This document shows, piece by piece, positions 12,883 through 25,692 of a DNA stretch of 64,000 nt (within the stretch, counting starts at the first letter, position 1; each line of letters starts with the position of its first letter). Both the position numbers and the translations under genes were made by a program. The stretch lies in the NCBI RefSeq assembly GCF_010183535.1, contig NC_071330.1, forward strand, positions 6,553,717 through 6,617,716, in the 5' to 3' direction. A model generated the notes under the pieces. It was not told where the DNA came from, did no database searches, and saw only the letters and a list, made by a program, of their open reading frames with translations. Source of the DNA: Caenorhabditis remanei (taxonomy: Eukaryota; Nematoda; Chromadorea; Rhabditida; Rhabditidae).

Positions 12883-13654
12883 AACATAGATCTGAAAAGT
12901 ATCTGATTTCAAGGTTAATTGTAGTTTTGCAAATGGTAAAACAAGAAAAATGAAAAAAGAAAAAGTGGAGAATAGAAGCGAGAGAAAATGAGAAAATGCC
13001 GTAGGAATTATAGACGTCTTAGGGGTACGAGCACTGATAAAAGCATAAAGTAGAAGGAGAATAAGTCAAGATTGTTGGTCAAATACTTATAGGATTCTGG
13101 AGAACGGAAAGTACCCGATTTGCACGAATACTACACTAAATGTATGATATTTAGATATGAATCATCGAGTGTCTGGTTACTGTATGTCTAGTTTTCCCTC
13201 AAAATAAAACAAATGTTCGTAGAGAATATATTGTTGGACTTATTTAATTTCACACTTATATCCACTACCTCTGACTGATCGCTGAAAAATGTTTTATGAG
13301 ACTAAACCGGCGTGATTTAGAAAATGAATACCAACTGATAGTTTTAACTGAATTTTTTGTAGACGAGCTCCCGGAAAATGCTAAAATAATCCTAAGTTTC
13401 ATAGATCGTCAATGATATCAGATGACATGTGGTCGCTTGATTTCGGTTATCGGAAGCAAATCTTATCGGTTACAAATTACAAGACACACATGTTTTATTT
13501 GACACAAATTACGTATATTGGGGGTTTTCAATGCAGATTTTCAGATGAAAAATGAATGAATCAACACTTTTGCAGCAGGCCGTGTTCCTACGCAATACAC
13601 TTTTAGGAAGCAGTTTCAAATTAGGTTTTTTTCAGAAAGTGATATGGAATAAGG

Positions 13655-13986
13655 CAGGGTTGGGAAATTCCGGGCCGGGCCGGGCTGACAGAAATTTTTT
13701 GCCGGCCCGGCCCCGTCGGCCCGGTCGGCCCGGATTCAAAAAATGTGCTCATTTTTTTCACATATTTTTTTCGAAATTTTCATTAAAAAATGATCAAAAT
13801 GCTCCAAAATTCTCGTACACTTCAGTTTTTTATCGATATTCCAAAACATAGTCGAAAATTCGATTTTTTGCAAAAAAAAACTGAAAATTTTTTCAAAAAA
13901 TTTCAAATTTCTACAGGAGCCGGGCCGAGGAAAATTTCTCAGTCGGCCCGGCCCGGCCCGGCCCGGCCCGGAATTTCCCAACCCTG
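13655..13986. mobile_element. Non-autonomous hAT-type MITE with 8-bp target duplication
   Basis: A 332-bp element bounded by inverted repeats CAGGGTTGGGAAATTCC and its complement, extended by arrays of GGGCC/GGCCC. It is flanked on both sides by an identical 8-bp direct repeat GAATAAGG (13647-13654 and 13987-13994). CAGGG-type ends and 8-bp duplications are the hallmarks of the hAT superfamily. The interior is AT-rich and partly self-complementary, with no transposase. The intact duplication suggests a fairly recent insertion. Confidence 0.85.
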
Positions 13987-14146
13987 GAATAAGGTGAGAT
14001 TGGTTTCAATCACTGATAGTTACGCAGATAGAATATAGTGTTATGAAAGCAAGATTTCATTGAAATATTGTTTCATTCTTTTAAAATGTATTAGAACAAA
14101 TTCTAACTTCAGAGTTCCCATTATTCTCTATATAACGCGTTTTCAG

Positions 14147-14433
14147 TAAGACTCGAGCAACGAGTGCCCTAGGGCGAGATTTTTATAAAAATTGATACTA
14201 TTGGTCATTAGTAACCCATACAAAAATTTTTGGGCTCGGTCTCCAGGTTACTGTAGTACTGTAGGAGCTCAAAGAGCAATAAAAAATTTTTGTTGCTCTT
14301 TGACCTTGAGCCCGAGCCCAAAAATTTTTGTATGGTTTACTAATGACCAATAGTATGTTTGACTGCAATATCTAAGCTATACCATGCATACAGGCCCTAG
14401 GCCCACACCCTGTGGTGCCATGCTCGAGCCTTA
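14147..14433. mobile_element. TA-flanked foldback MITE
   Basis: The ends are TAAGACTCGAGCA and TGCTCGAGCCTTA, giving a TA duplication. The inner arms match over about 40 nt (around 14198-14243 and 14310-14354, containing CATACAAAAATTTTTGGGCT). It has no coding capacity and is likely mobilised by a Tc1/mariner transposase. Confidence 0.75.
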
Positions 14434-16358
14434 CAAAGAATGCGTTTTATGTATGTTCATTTTTTAAATACGAGACAACGTAGAATAATTAATTAACTCA
14501 CTAGGAAACTTTCCAAAATTGAAAGGGAGTTTTGGGATTAAATTATTAGAAATCAGAATGTTAGATACCAGGCTTTTTCACATAGTGACTTGGTCTAGAA
14601 CTGATCGAACTGAAAGCATAGACGGGCATCATCAGGGACAAATTTCCAAGTGATTTGTGTAAGTTTCATTAAAAACGGTTCTGTACAGAAGGCGCTAGAA
14701 TCAGTGACATACGGACAGACCAACGGATCTGTTGAATATTATTAGTAAAGATCAGAAAGGTGCAGTCTGATTCAGAATTCTTCCGATTCTTGCGGAACAC
14801 CTTCCTGAACTCAGATATTCCCGCTCAAAAAATACTACATTTGTAATTTAGGTAAAAAATTTTCAATTTTTTCGAAATTAGGTTATTTGCTGAATTGTGT
14901 TAATTGTTTGTACTGAATTTTCTTATAAAAAATTGACAAGAACAATTTTGAGTTAAAAAAAAACGTTTTTTTGCCAAAATATTGAAACAGTGACCAATAA
15001 TTTACGTAATTTACATCATACTCCATGAGCATGCCGGCACCATGTTTGATGTACTGTATGCTTGAATTCCAGTTATATCGGAGGATGTTCTCATCAACGG
15101 CTCTCAAAAACTGAATCGTTTCGTAGCTCTTGTATACTCGTCACTTAATATAAGTCGACCTAGACCATTAACACAACTCTCGAAAGACATTTCGCGCGTA
15201 AAATAATAATAAAAATTATCAAAAAAAGAAACCAAAAGAGCGCACGGAAAGCAGAGAAACATCATCAGAAGAAATCACGAGACTCTGTTTAAACGAAATA
15301 GTTATGATTGATTGTTATCAGTTGAGAGTAAATGCTTTTTTGATGGGTGGAGTATTTGATATGAGCCTGCACAGAAATGAGGACAGAATCGGAACATTCT
15401 CATCTCGAAACATCAATAAACCATTTTTCACCATTAATCTGTCCTTATCTTTCTCACTTCAACTAAGGTATCTAACTGACCCATTTTTGAACATTGAATT
15501 TCAGCTTCATTTCCAGGAAACAACTGAAAAATCCTCTTATTCACACCTTTTCAGCATCCTGTGTACATTCTATCTCCATCAAATTCTTATCTTTTTTAAT
15601 TCAACTTCTTCTAGTTTTCTCCTGTCTATTTGCGTCATTGACGGTGTCCGCATGCGTAATAAATGTCGATTTTAGTTGATTTATTTGTGCAAAATAAGGG
15701 AAAGAATGAAAATAAGTGCATTTATTGTTTGAATGACACAAAGAACAAGAAATGATGATTTCATCCACGAGATATTTGAATTGTCTTTGAACGAATTGAT
15801 TCATTTTCTTCGCGTTCTCTTTTTGCTTTTGAGTTTGAACTCATCTCTTCAGTCATCGATGTTCCTGAAAATATGAACTGTTTTGAAGAGAATGAACTCT
15901 TAGAATGTAGAGCCATCAGTAGAATACTGTAGTTTTCTTATGTGGCTTTAGAACGGGCTGTTTAAGCTGCTCTGAGATTTCATGCACTTTTTCAGCGGAG
16001 TTAAAAAACAATCTCAGTCGAGCTCGTAGTGAGATCCAAAACAAGAAAATTTTATAGAAATTCAATTCCAAATAATATTTGCAACATTTACGAAGGTTAC
16101 TTAAAAAAGACAAAAATTGAAAATATGTCAATGGGTTACGAATGGACACAAGATCTGTCTGTATGTTAGAAAAAACTTAGAAAAAAACTTCGAAAAGAAG
16201 TCCACTAGAAAAGAATATGACACCTGACAGTCTGTGACTACATGAAATACTTTCATGGTTAGCGAATCAGCGGAAAACTAACTTGTGTATCTACTTCTCT
16301 TGCAGTTTCTATTTCTATTTCCCTATCATTTGTAGTTCTTTCCAAAATCTTACAACAT

Positions 16359-17642
16359 CTAAATATCCCCTCTCTCACCATTTCTAGCAGCAGCATTCCC
16401 TCCAACATTCAAAACAGATTTCGCATTTGTCGAATCCTCGATTTCTTCTTTTTCCTTCAATGTTCGAGCCATTTCAGTTTCGGTTTGTGAAACAACAACT
16501 GGCTTCACTTTAACTTTTCTTTTGAAAGTGTTCATTATGACAATCGGTTGTCCACTGAATCCAGACATTCCTGCTGCACTCATATCAATTGGTTTCAAAT
16601 AAACCTTTTCTCCAGTTTCCATCTCATTCTTTTTCGGACCGATTTTATTATAAAGACTTGATTGATCCACTGATTCAACAAGTAACATTGGTGCTTTTGT
16701 CCCAGCTGATGGGAAGATGAGACTCTGTAGTTTTGGAGCACGATACAGTACACCTGAAAACAGAAAATGAATCACACTTCACATAGTAATTTCTCACCAT
16801 TATCAAACTGAGTGGAAATCGGGAATTCACAAACAAAAGGCAGCATCATTGCATCAAGTTTAGTATACCAAAGACCAGAAAGTGAACCCATTGACACTGC
16901 TCCAATTTGTGATTCTGTTTTCTTTGGATACCCTGCTCCGACGTCGAAATTCGAATAAGTCAACATACTTCCATCTAACCATTCCCAATCGTTATCCACA
17001 TTTGATGCTCCAATCCAATATTCTTCTATTCCCAATTTCATTGCAGCCTGTTGTAATTGTTGATTCCGGATGAATGATACTGGACGAACGAGAGTTGATT
17101 TCATATTGACACGGCAAAACTGGAATTACGGGGAAGGGGTTTAGAGTTGAGTTTTTATGAAATGAACATACTCGAACGGCATTCGTGAAGTTTAGTGGAG
17201 TACGGAAGAATTGGAAACATCTGGAAAGAGAATAGAAGTGTTTTCGAAGGGGATGATGAACCCTGTTTGAGACAATTTATGAATTAAACTAGACACTTTT
17301 CAGATGAGTTAGATGATCGAACAACTCGCTTACGCACAAACTTCTCCAACACAACTTCATAAACCGATGAAATAATCTAGAATCATAATTTTAAACACAA
17401 TCTAAAGATAATTTCATGTGGGTTCAAATAGGGAATAATCCAAAGACAGATTGAGACCCATATTGTGAGAAAGCTGGCGACGTGAAGATTACAACTTTGT
17501 TTATAAATTACGACATCGACATTTCTTCGGTAGAGTAATCCGTGGCTTACCCGGTTGCATTTTTGTATTCAGTTCCATATTCACAGTAGGCATCTACCGT
17601 AATCGACATAAAACAAAAAGAAAGAAGTGAGTAGAGGAGCAT
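16359..17642 (-). CDS. Secreted C-type lectin-like domain protein
   Basis: Four exons (17642-17551, 17220-17172, 17119-16798, 16753-16359) give 285 residues that close in frame. A signal peptide (MLLYSLLSFCFMSITVDA) is followed by a C-type lectin fold with CFQFFRTPLNFTNAVRVC-like start, the WIGASNVDNDWEWLDGS core and a final FVCEF cysteine. The Ca2+-binding WND and EPN motifs are not evident, so sugar binding is doubtful. After the lectin domain comes a Lys/Glu/Thr-rich tail of about 130 residues with no membrane segment, so the protein is probably secreted. The first intron is 330 nt; a possible 43-nt exon within it was rejected because it breaks the frame. An SL acceptor lies 2 nt before the start. 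Belongs to the nematode clec expansion; the exact orthologue is not certain. Confidence 0.85.
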
Positions 17643-17926
17643 AACTGGAGAGGAATCCCCCGGTGTCGCTTCCGGTCATAACCGTTTTATTCGTTTCTTT
17701 TCTCTTTCAAATTTTCAGTTTTATTCGTGAATTGTTTGCAGGAAACAACCCGTTTCAAGAGGCAAAAAAGCGACAAAGTGAACACGAAAAAGTTGGTTTA
17801 GTATCGCAGAAATGGGGAAACAAGTGAATTTTTGGGATTGAAAAGAGTGAGAAAGTAGTGACCGTAAGGAGGGAAAAGACACACGGTATTTAGAAAATTA
17901 AAACAACGAGAATAAGAAGAGAGTAT

Positions 17927-18624
17927 TCAGATGCTGAGGGGTTCGAAGTCACGAGCACGTCCATGTTTACAGAAATAAGTGAAATGAAGACACCAACGGA
18001 AACCTTCGATTACGAAGATACTGACGACTGAGACGATGAGTAAGATGACTAGGAGACCGCTGAAAAATTATATTTTCATTTTTGTAAATTTGAAAAATCA
18101 GAAACATTTCAATACGATTTCCCAGAACCTGGCGTTTCACTAGCTTCCACTCGAACAATTCTGGTTCATATCATTTTTGAACGAATCGTTCTGATCTAGT
18201 GTCTATTATGATTGTGTAACTCGATTTTTCATCATAATCTGAGAGATTTTTAATTTAAAATTTCAACAGGTGGATTAAAATGAAATGAACTTCTCCCGTC
18301 ATTATTTCTCATCAAAACTCACAAAATGGAAGTGAAAATGGTTGATTCGGTGCAACAATCATATCCACAACAGTTGTTATCAGCCGGACAAGCGTAAACT
18401 ATTTCTTGCGGTCGAGATTCGTTATCAAAGAATACCTGAAAACAAATCATAAGTCACATTCGGCATTCGTGTTTGATGGTTCTCTCTTTCACTCACTCGT
18501 CCGAATTGAGGATCTTGTGGATCGATCTTGTTGATACATTGCACAGGAAGCTCCTCGTCTGGCACGTATTTCGATTCTCCCCAGAAATATTTCCTATTTC
18601 CGAATCTAAAATGTTTAAAACATT

Positions 18625-18684
<60 letters not shown>

Positions 18685-19201
18685 TTATTGTTTTATTGTT
18701 TGCTTTCACCATGAATTAAATTAAGAGTTTCCAAAATACAACAACTCTACCAGACAAGAGTTTTGTCTTTTTTTTAGACTAATATTGAACTAATATTGAA
18801 GCATTCAACTATTCACAAAGCACATATTCTTGATATATTTGTTTGCATTTTGATTGGAATAAAAACTTCCATTTTTCTATTGAAATACTCACGAAATAGG
18901 TTCTGACGAGTCTTGAATAATATGTCTTCCGGCATTAAACAATAGCAAACCGGATGTTGCTCCAAAAACAAATGAACGAAAACTTGACGTGTGTTCGATG
19001 GATCCAGGTTTTGAATATCTGAAAATGAAGATTTTAATAAAAATTTTCAGAGTTTAGGATGACTCACTTCCTAGTAAAATATGATTTACTTCTTGAATAA
19101 TGTCTTCCAACTGCAGATGATCCACGTCCTCCCCTCTTCGCATTACATTCAGAATAAAAAATTAATAAAATAAGAAAAGGAATCCACGTGGACCACTTCA
19201 T
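17927..19201 (-). CDS. CX-domain type I membrane protein
   Basis: Five exons (19201-19068, 19018-18893, 18605-18497, 18435-18323, 18059-17927) give 204 residues in frame. The signal peptide is MKWSTWIPFLILLIFYSECNA. The middle contains FGATSGLLLFNAGRHII, FGNRKYFWGESKY and a cysteine cluster (CPADNNCCGYDCC). These match the nematode-specific CX module, whose function is unknown. A transmembrane helix (GLLVILLIVSVVSIFVI) and a short cytosolic tail follow. An SL acceptor (ACTTTTCAG) lies 10 nt upstream of the start. The lectin-like gene begins 285 nt downstream on the same strand, so the two could be co-transcribed. Intron 2 carries a long (AT)n tract. Confidence 0.85.
18630..18681. repeat. (AT)n microsatellite
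   Basis: About 25 uninterrupted AT units inside intron 2 of the CX-domain gene. Shorter AT tracts occur near 9668 and 60713. Confidence 0.95.
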
Positions 19202-22200
19202 TGCTACTTTTCTGCTGAAAAGTGATTCTTTGAATGAGCAGAATAAGCAGTCGAAGACACATAAATCATTTCTTGAAGGGGTCTATGAATATATTCGGGA
19301 GGCGTGGATGCAGAAGAAGAAGAAGAAAATTGACGATTGAAGACATTCGAATGGAGAGAGAAAGAAAAAGAAACTGGGTGGGTTTCCCTTGAGAGGAGAG
19401 ACGATTAATCTCGGAGAAAGGTCATGAAAAAAAGAGATAATCTCAGAAATTGATAATATTAATAATGATTATGCACTCTCACTGGCAGAGGGATTAAAGT
19501 GAATAACATTAAAACAGGAATTTGTGTGCAAGTATAAAAAAATATAAAAAAGAGATAAAAAGTACAAAAATAGGTCAGATTGTGACGCACTTGATCGAGG
19601 AGTTCTTTTAGAGATGAACAAACACTCAGATGATTTCGGAGCATTTTGAAACTGAGACATTTCAAAACTAGAAATTTCGATCACAGACGAAAATAAAAGT
19701 TGTTTAAAAGAGAACCCTTGTATCGAGGAAAATCACTTTTGTATTCATAAAAAATTGCATTTCAGTACAGATCAGTACAGATTGAATCAAGAAGTTTGGA
19801 CTGAAAGTTTTCGTTTTTCGAAACTATAAAAATCTGAATGAATGACGTACGCTGTAGATTCAGCCCTTAAACAGCCAAGATCAGAAACGAAAAGTCTTCA
19901 TGAACTGACTGAAGAGACCAAACTCCCGAGTATAATAATTCAAGTTAAGTGCTCATTTTTGGAGCAGATATCAACGAGTCACGCAACGATACGAAAGGTC
20001 TTTGGCACCGAGAAGAACATTAATTATCTTGAGAATTCAATGTGGACATGCAATACGTTTTGATGGAATAATTATGACAAATGAAAGAAGAAAAGAAGAG
20101 GAAACATCTATTAGTTATTCACTGCAACATTGTGCTCATGGATCCGAATTTCAATGTGAAAAACAGAAAGAATACTAAAAGGAAAAGAGAGGAAAAGAAG
20201 AAAAGATCAGGATGTTCTGGTTTCTCAGCTATCGACTACAGTAATATTCAGACGTCAAAATGATTCATTTCGAATAAAAAAGTGAAAAGAACAGAAAAGA
20301 GTCAAAAAAGTTCATAAAAAAGAGGGAGAGAGGCCATGTTGTATAGAATATGATTTATTATTATCTGACTACTTCTGTTAATTTTTCATCTGGTCCGAGT
20401 TCTTTGAAAATTTTTTTATAGACACTAGAGAATATTTTTTGAGAGAGTTTGGCAATTCGAGTTTCGAGGATGGCGTGGGTATATTTCAAAATTGAAATAT
20501 TACTTTGGAGCAAAATTCAGAAAACGGGTAGAAACTTGCAGAGAAAACTTTTGGGTTTGAACTTCTGGAATACAAATTAATGGAAAATTTGAAGTTTTCG
20601 GTTTTAGATAGTTTTAGGACACGAGGATCCTGGGTTTTGAAAACTCGCATGTTCAAGATTCTGACTTCTATAGTAGATTTTAAAGTTAAATAATGAAATC
20701 TTGATTAACAGTTACAGAAGTGGAACCACTCTGTTGAAAACTTATGTATCGAATATGTATCGATTAAAATTTCCAAAAGCCACAGCAAAATTGAGATCTG
20801 AATCCATGGAACACGGCATAGTTCATCCTTTTTCATTTTTATCAGCAAAAAAGTTCAAAGAAAGGAAAACTTAAACAAAACGTTTGCACCGTTATTTCAA
20901 ATTCTCAAGTAGAGGTCTAGATACACTCTTGTCCTTTTTTGAAATTCTCATCCTTTCGTTTTTTGAGAATCTTTAAGCCAGCGTATTCTGAAGAGTCCCG
21001 GAACTTGACCATCCGAGAAAGAATTGGTCTAAAAAAACAACAAAAATATGAATACTTCTTGATCTAGAAGGTAGCTGTTTTGTGTGAGTATCATCCTTCT
21101 TCCTTTTTTACACGAATGAATGTATTTACAAATAAGCAAACAAAAAAAAAAGAGAGGAAGAATCATGTACACAGCTCCCTCTTCTTTTTGTGTTCGGTGC
21201 CCGTAGATCCTACTAGAAGACACGACGACAACAAAAACGCGAAAAAATAACGTTACGGAAGAGTGGAGTCTCCGGAGGGTATTCGGCAACTGGGGGGACA
21301 CGTTCGTTTGACTCCGGACACGGACACATGTCACTAATTACTCCAGGAGGAGGTGGAGGAGAGGTGAGCAGTATAAAAAGTCATAAATAAACGGAATGGG
21401 TGGTCTCTTTCTTTTGGTTCCGGAAGCAGCAATGAATAGAAGAAAACCAAACCGCCGTGAAATCTTTCTCTCTTTTTTTGAACAATTATTTCGAGAATAT
21501 GACCGATTGGAAAACTAGTAAAATTTGGTCTTGAGGAAGTATGGGTCAACGAGAAAACGGATGTGGACATTTGCAAGGAATAAACAAGGATAGTACACAG
21601 ATTGAAAAATTATGAAGAGAAGGAGAAATATGAAATCTGCTGAAGAATTTTGGGAAGAATAGATAGAGAGACAAAGGATTGCATCGAGATCAACACGATT
21701 CTTAGCTGAAGAATACGCATTATCAAACGTTCGGATTCATGTTACGAGCTTTAGTTTCGAATCTTCTGGTTTTGCGAGACTAAGATTTTTGGAGCAAGTT
21801 TCGATAGCTCACACCGGTATGGACATCTCAAGAGCCACGCAGATTTCCAAATGGGAAAATGTTGCAATGTAAAACTAGAAGAGCAGAAGGAAAGGTGTTG
21901 AATTGATAAGAGATGAGTGGTCGAAATAGACAGGTGTCGATGCGTGGATGGTCCTTTGAAGACACGGGAAGTGGGTGGTGATTGATGAGAGACGGGCGGT
22001 CGAAAAGTTAAAATAAAAACAAGAAAGTTTCTTTCTTTTCTCCCTTGACTCTTCCTCCACAGATTATGTTGCATTTGATAGATTTCTTCTCAAAGCTTCC
22101 GTTTTTTCCCCGGGGGAGAAACTTGAAAAGAAGCAGAAGGATGTGAGGAACTGACTTCATTCCTTTAGGTTTTTGGTCTGGACAATCGAAGAGAGAAAGT

Positions 22201-23960
22201 TTTACGATGCTACTTTTTTGTTGGAAGATAGAGAGAAAGTGAATGACGTGAAAGAGTTCTATCGGGTACTTTCAGTTGGATTATTGACTCATATAATTAG
22301 TAGAAGAAAGAGAGAAAAGGTAAATGGAAAACCCATTCACCAGGTGATTTTAGACTTAAAATGGCTTCAGAAAACTCATAACAAAGTGATGGAGACAAAT
22401 GGGTTTCCTGGGGAAAAGTGGAAAATGTTCAGAAATTGAATCAAGTTTGAGTGGTAGGATGTGGTATGGAGATGTCTTTATAATACAAAAACAAAATGTT
22501 TTGTTTCAAAAAGAATTTTAACACATAAAATTAAATTCTACGTTAGATGAAAGCTGAAGAAATTTATCTCTAAACAAGGGATAAACCCAATAATTAAAAT
22601 AATTACTATGTACTCGAACAACTACTCATTTCCTGCTTGATATTTGATCAATTTAAGCTTTTCTCCGATTCCCGAACAAAAACAAAAGTTCAAATTTTAA
22701 AAGGACCATCTTTTCTCAATCCTCTCTCTAAATCTACTTGCCAACTGTCACATTCTGTTGACATCTTGCACCAAAAGGACATTTTCTTCCGGTTGCGTGA
22801 CAGATTTCCAAAGAAAAGTCACAAAATCATTTTGTCCATTTGAGATGAAAACGAGGGAACAAAACATTTTAATTGGTTCGTCAACTTGTCTGGTCCATCC
22901 AGAGTAGGACTTGAAATGAGCAGAAGAAAGGGAAAGTGATATATGAAGATAGAGAGAAGAAGAAATAAATAAAAAAGAAAGATCGGAGGAAATGGAACGG
23001 AAACGAGTTGAAGTGCCCGAATGGGACGAACTATCGGACGCCGGATGGGACCGAAAAAACGGAGAAAAAGGATGGGAAAAGTTTAAAACGTGGTGATAGA
23101 CTGGGAGGAGCAGTTGGAGTTTTAAGATAAAAAGATGATAGGAGATCGGACAAGGTCCTGAACTAATAATGTTTTGTTCTATTTAGAAATCAACAATTTT
23201 CATGATGAACTGAGATTTTGTGCTGGTGATGATCTCGTGAGTGCCTGATTTTATAGATTATTGTTTATTTACTATTTCACTGTAATTAGTTCGGGGTCAT
23301 GAGAAATGTGTAATACAAAAAAGTTCAGAACAAATTAATATAAAGTTTGTTCAAAAGAGCTCACTATACAAGTTGAATCCAATATATTTTCATTTTGAGC
23401 CCAGCCTTACTCATCGTAAATATTCGTATTTTTTCAGTAACGATAGCCCAGAAGTGATTCCCAAAACAAATAATATTGATATGGAGGAAACTGAAAAATA
23501 TGGGGAACGGAAATGGGGAAATGATTGTATGGATGGGACTGAAATCTTGGAGAGAAACGAAGGTTGGCGTGTCTGGTAGCAGACGAAAACATTGTGTTTT
23601 TGCTTGTAATTGCGTTTTTATGATTGTGAACATCCTTTTTTGATGAATTCATTCAGAATACTGCTAGGTAGAGAGAGAAAGTCAAGAAGAGAATTAGAGA
23701 AAATAGAAGAGAAAGGAGAAAAAGAATAGTATGAAATCATGTGTTTGGCGTGAAATGTACAGAATAATTGGGGTTGAGAGAAGGGAGAAAAAGAGAGATG
23801 GGAAGAGGGTGAAGGTCATCACAAAGGACACTTGATCTAATTTGAATTATTGGAAAATGGAGGAATTGAAACAGTTGTTTGGTTTTGAAAATTCGGAAGA
23901 AGGTCGTTGAATGATGAAATGCTTCGAAGTCAAAATAGTTTTACAAGGAAACCTCAAGGG

Positions 23961-24244
23961 GTCGCAAGTTTTGCATCTTTCCAAATTGCTACCAGGCATT
24001 AAGGACAGCTTGACTAGGTAGATCCCAAATGTTTGTTTTGTACTCGTCACTTCTCGCTGAGAAAAACCGTCTTCGCTCCAGGTTTTGAAACCCATTCTCG
24101 GGCTTTTACAGGGCTTAAGCATAGGTACGTTGAGACGGTTTTTCTCAGCGGCAAGTGACAAGCACAAAACAAACATTTGAGATCTGCCTAATCAAGCTGT
24201 CCTTAATGCCTGGTAGCAATTTGGAACGAGCCAAAACTTGCGAC
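23961..24244. mobile_element. Palindromic foldback element
   Basis: Two arms of about 115 nt are near-exact inverted copies, from GTCGCAAGTTTTG on the left to CAAAACTTGCGAC on the right. They include ACGGTTTTTCTCAGCG and CAAGCTGTCCTTAATGCC-type segments. It is a non-coding MITE-like hairpin. Confidence 0.75.
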
Positions 24245-25103
24245 TCCCAGAGACAGTCATTTTCCACTGAAAACTTGAGCGACAAATACATTTTTCGATT
24301 ACTAATTCGGAATAATCCGATTGAGATTGCAGAATTTGCTAACTTATTTTTGTTATAAGTTCGTGAAAGATCTAAATCTGCGAAATGGAGACAAATTGAG
24401 AGATTGCATTTACGAGATTTGAATTTAAAAAGTGTCCATCCCCATATTAAGAGTGACTGGTAATTAGTCAAGATACTCTCTCTCTCTCTCTCTCTATAGA
24501 TTGTGTCCTAGATTCCAAAATTTACGATTAAATAGTGTCATTTTACAACTGACAACAGAGAGAAGAAGAGGAAGATTGAGTGAAAATAGAGAAAACCGAA
24601 TTGAATGGATACAACCGGTTTTCTCTCCCATTTATACCGTTTTTCGGTTTTACGGAAGCAAACGGAAAAATGTTTGAAATGAGTTGTGAAATACAGGAAA
24701 ATGATGAGAAACTATTGAAAGAAGCTGGTCTGACAATGAGAGGGTACACGTTTTCTGAAGAGCAGACAGTGATTCATTAAGATGGAGAAAATGGAAAAAA
24801 GATCCGAAATGTTGATATAGTGACATCTTGAAAACTGACTAATTGATGAATGATATCAGTGGAGAGAATCTGTTTTTGAAATGACCTCGAGAAGAGAAAT
24901 CCAGTTGGTTGTAGATTTTCAAATAAAAAAGAACCATGAAAAAAAGAAAAAGGAAAAGAGCGAAGCTAGTTGTTTGCAAAGAGTGTTTGTACTCTCTTCA
25001 AAATATTTCATATTTTGGTTTTTTTTCTTTTGACGAAATATTTACTTTCTAGGTTTATACTTTTATCAATCCACTTTTAATTTCGATAAGAGAGAAGCTA
25101 CTC

Positions 25104-25334
25104 ACAAGGGAACTCCAAGACCATGCAAGTGCTTTTTATGCTGAAACTTTCAAAACAAGTTAAGAATGATCGGAAAAGATGTTTCCTGTGTTAAACCAGA
25201 GCAAAACTTTGAGAGCTCGGCTGAAAGTGTCGGGCGCACTTCAAAGATTTCAGAACCATCTTTTCCGATCATGCTTAACTTATCCTGAAAATTTCAGCCA
25301 AAAAAGCAATTGCATGGTCTTGGGGTACCCTTGT
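25104..25334. mobile_element. Palindromic foldback element
   Basis: The inverted arms contain CCAAGACCATGCAA and its complement TTGCATGGTCTTGG, and an inner pair GATCGGAAAAGATG / CATCTTTTCCGATC. The ends are ACAAGGG and CCCTTGT. It is non-coding. Confidence 0.7.
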
Positions 25335-25692
25335 CAATTTTTTATTGAAGTAAACCACTGTGGTTTTTCAATTAACAGATAGTTTGAGAAGTTTCGCGGA
25401 AGTCCACTGTGAATTGTACTGTCAGTTAATGTCTATAAACGGCTACCAGTACCATCATTGACGACGTGTCAGAATGAATACGTCAAAAGTTTTGTTAATT
25501 TGTCGGTACTTTTGAATGTCATCTGTCAAATTTCAAACACCCGAAGTGTAGGTTTTCAAGTTTCTACAGCAAACCAACCGCAATATACGGAACTTTGAAA
25601 AAAAAGGCCAATTCTATTTTCAAACTCCGTGGATAATTTAGACCTTACCAGTTAATTTTTTTTTAATTTTTAATAAACACCTATCCCAAGTA

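Larger units (their letters stand above)
12883..16358. other. Gene-poor, repeat-bearing region
   Basis: No supported gene. It holds a hAT-type MITE (13655-13986) and a TA-flanked foldback (14147-14433). The remaining sequence is AT-rich with only short ORFs of low-complexity translation. An ORF at 15304-15675 (+) contains internal splice-like signals but no domain and was not called. Confidence 0.5.
19215..25692. other. Long intergenic region without a supported gene
   Basis: Roughly 6.5 kb of AT-rich, purine-rich sequence. The longest ORFs (21029-21334, 21751-22074, 22173-22439, 24145-24471) translate to low-complexity or splice-less peptides with no domain. It holds two palindromic elements (23961-24244 and 25104-25334) and a CT microsatellite near 24477-24497. 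Confidence 0.5.

Noticed and set aside
15304..15675. 123-codon ORF with internal splice-like signals
   Set aside because: No domain, no paired donor and acceptor that improve it, and composition like the flanks.
17341..17383. Possible extra exon in the lectin-like gene
   Set aside because: 43 nt would break the frame; direct splicing of the flanking exons gives a proper lectin fold.
20885..22074. Several minus-strand ORFs of 60-107 codons
   Set aside because: They overlap in different frames, are rich in Ser/Phe/Leu from CT-rich sequence, and have no start or splice context.
22992..23090. 33-codon ORF (MERKRVEVPEWDELSDAGWD...) with a protein-like look
   Set aside because: Too short to support alone, no acceptor, and no neighbouring exon joined in frame.
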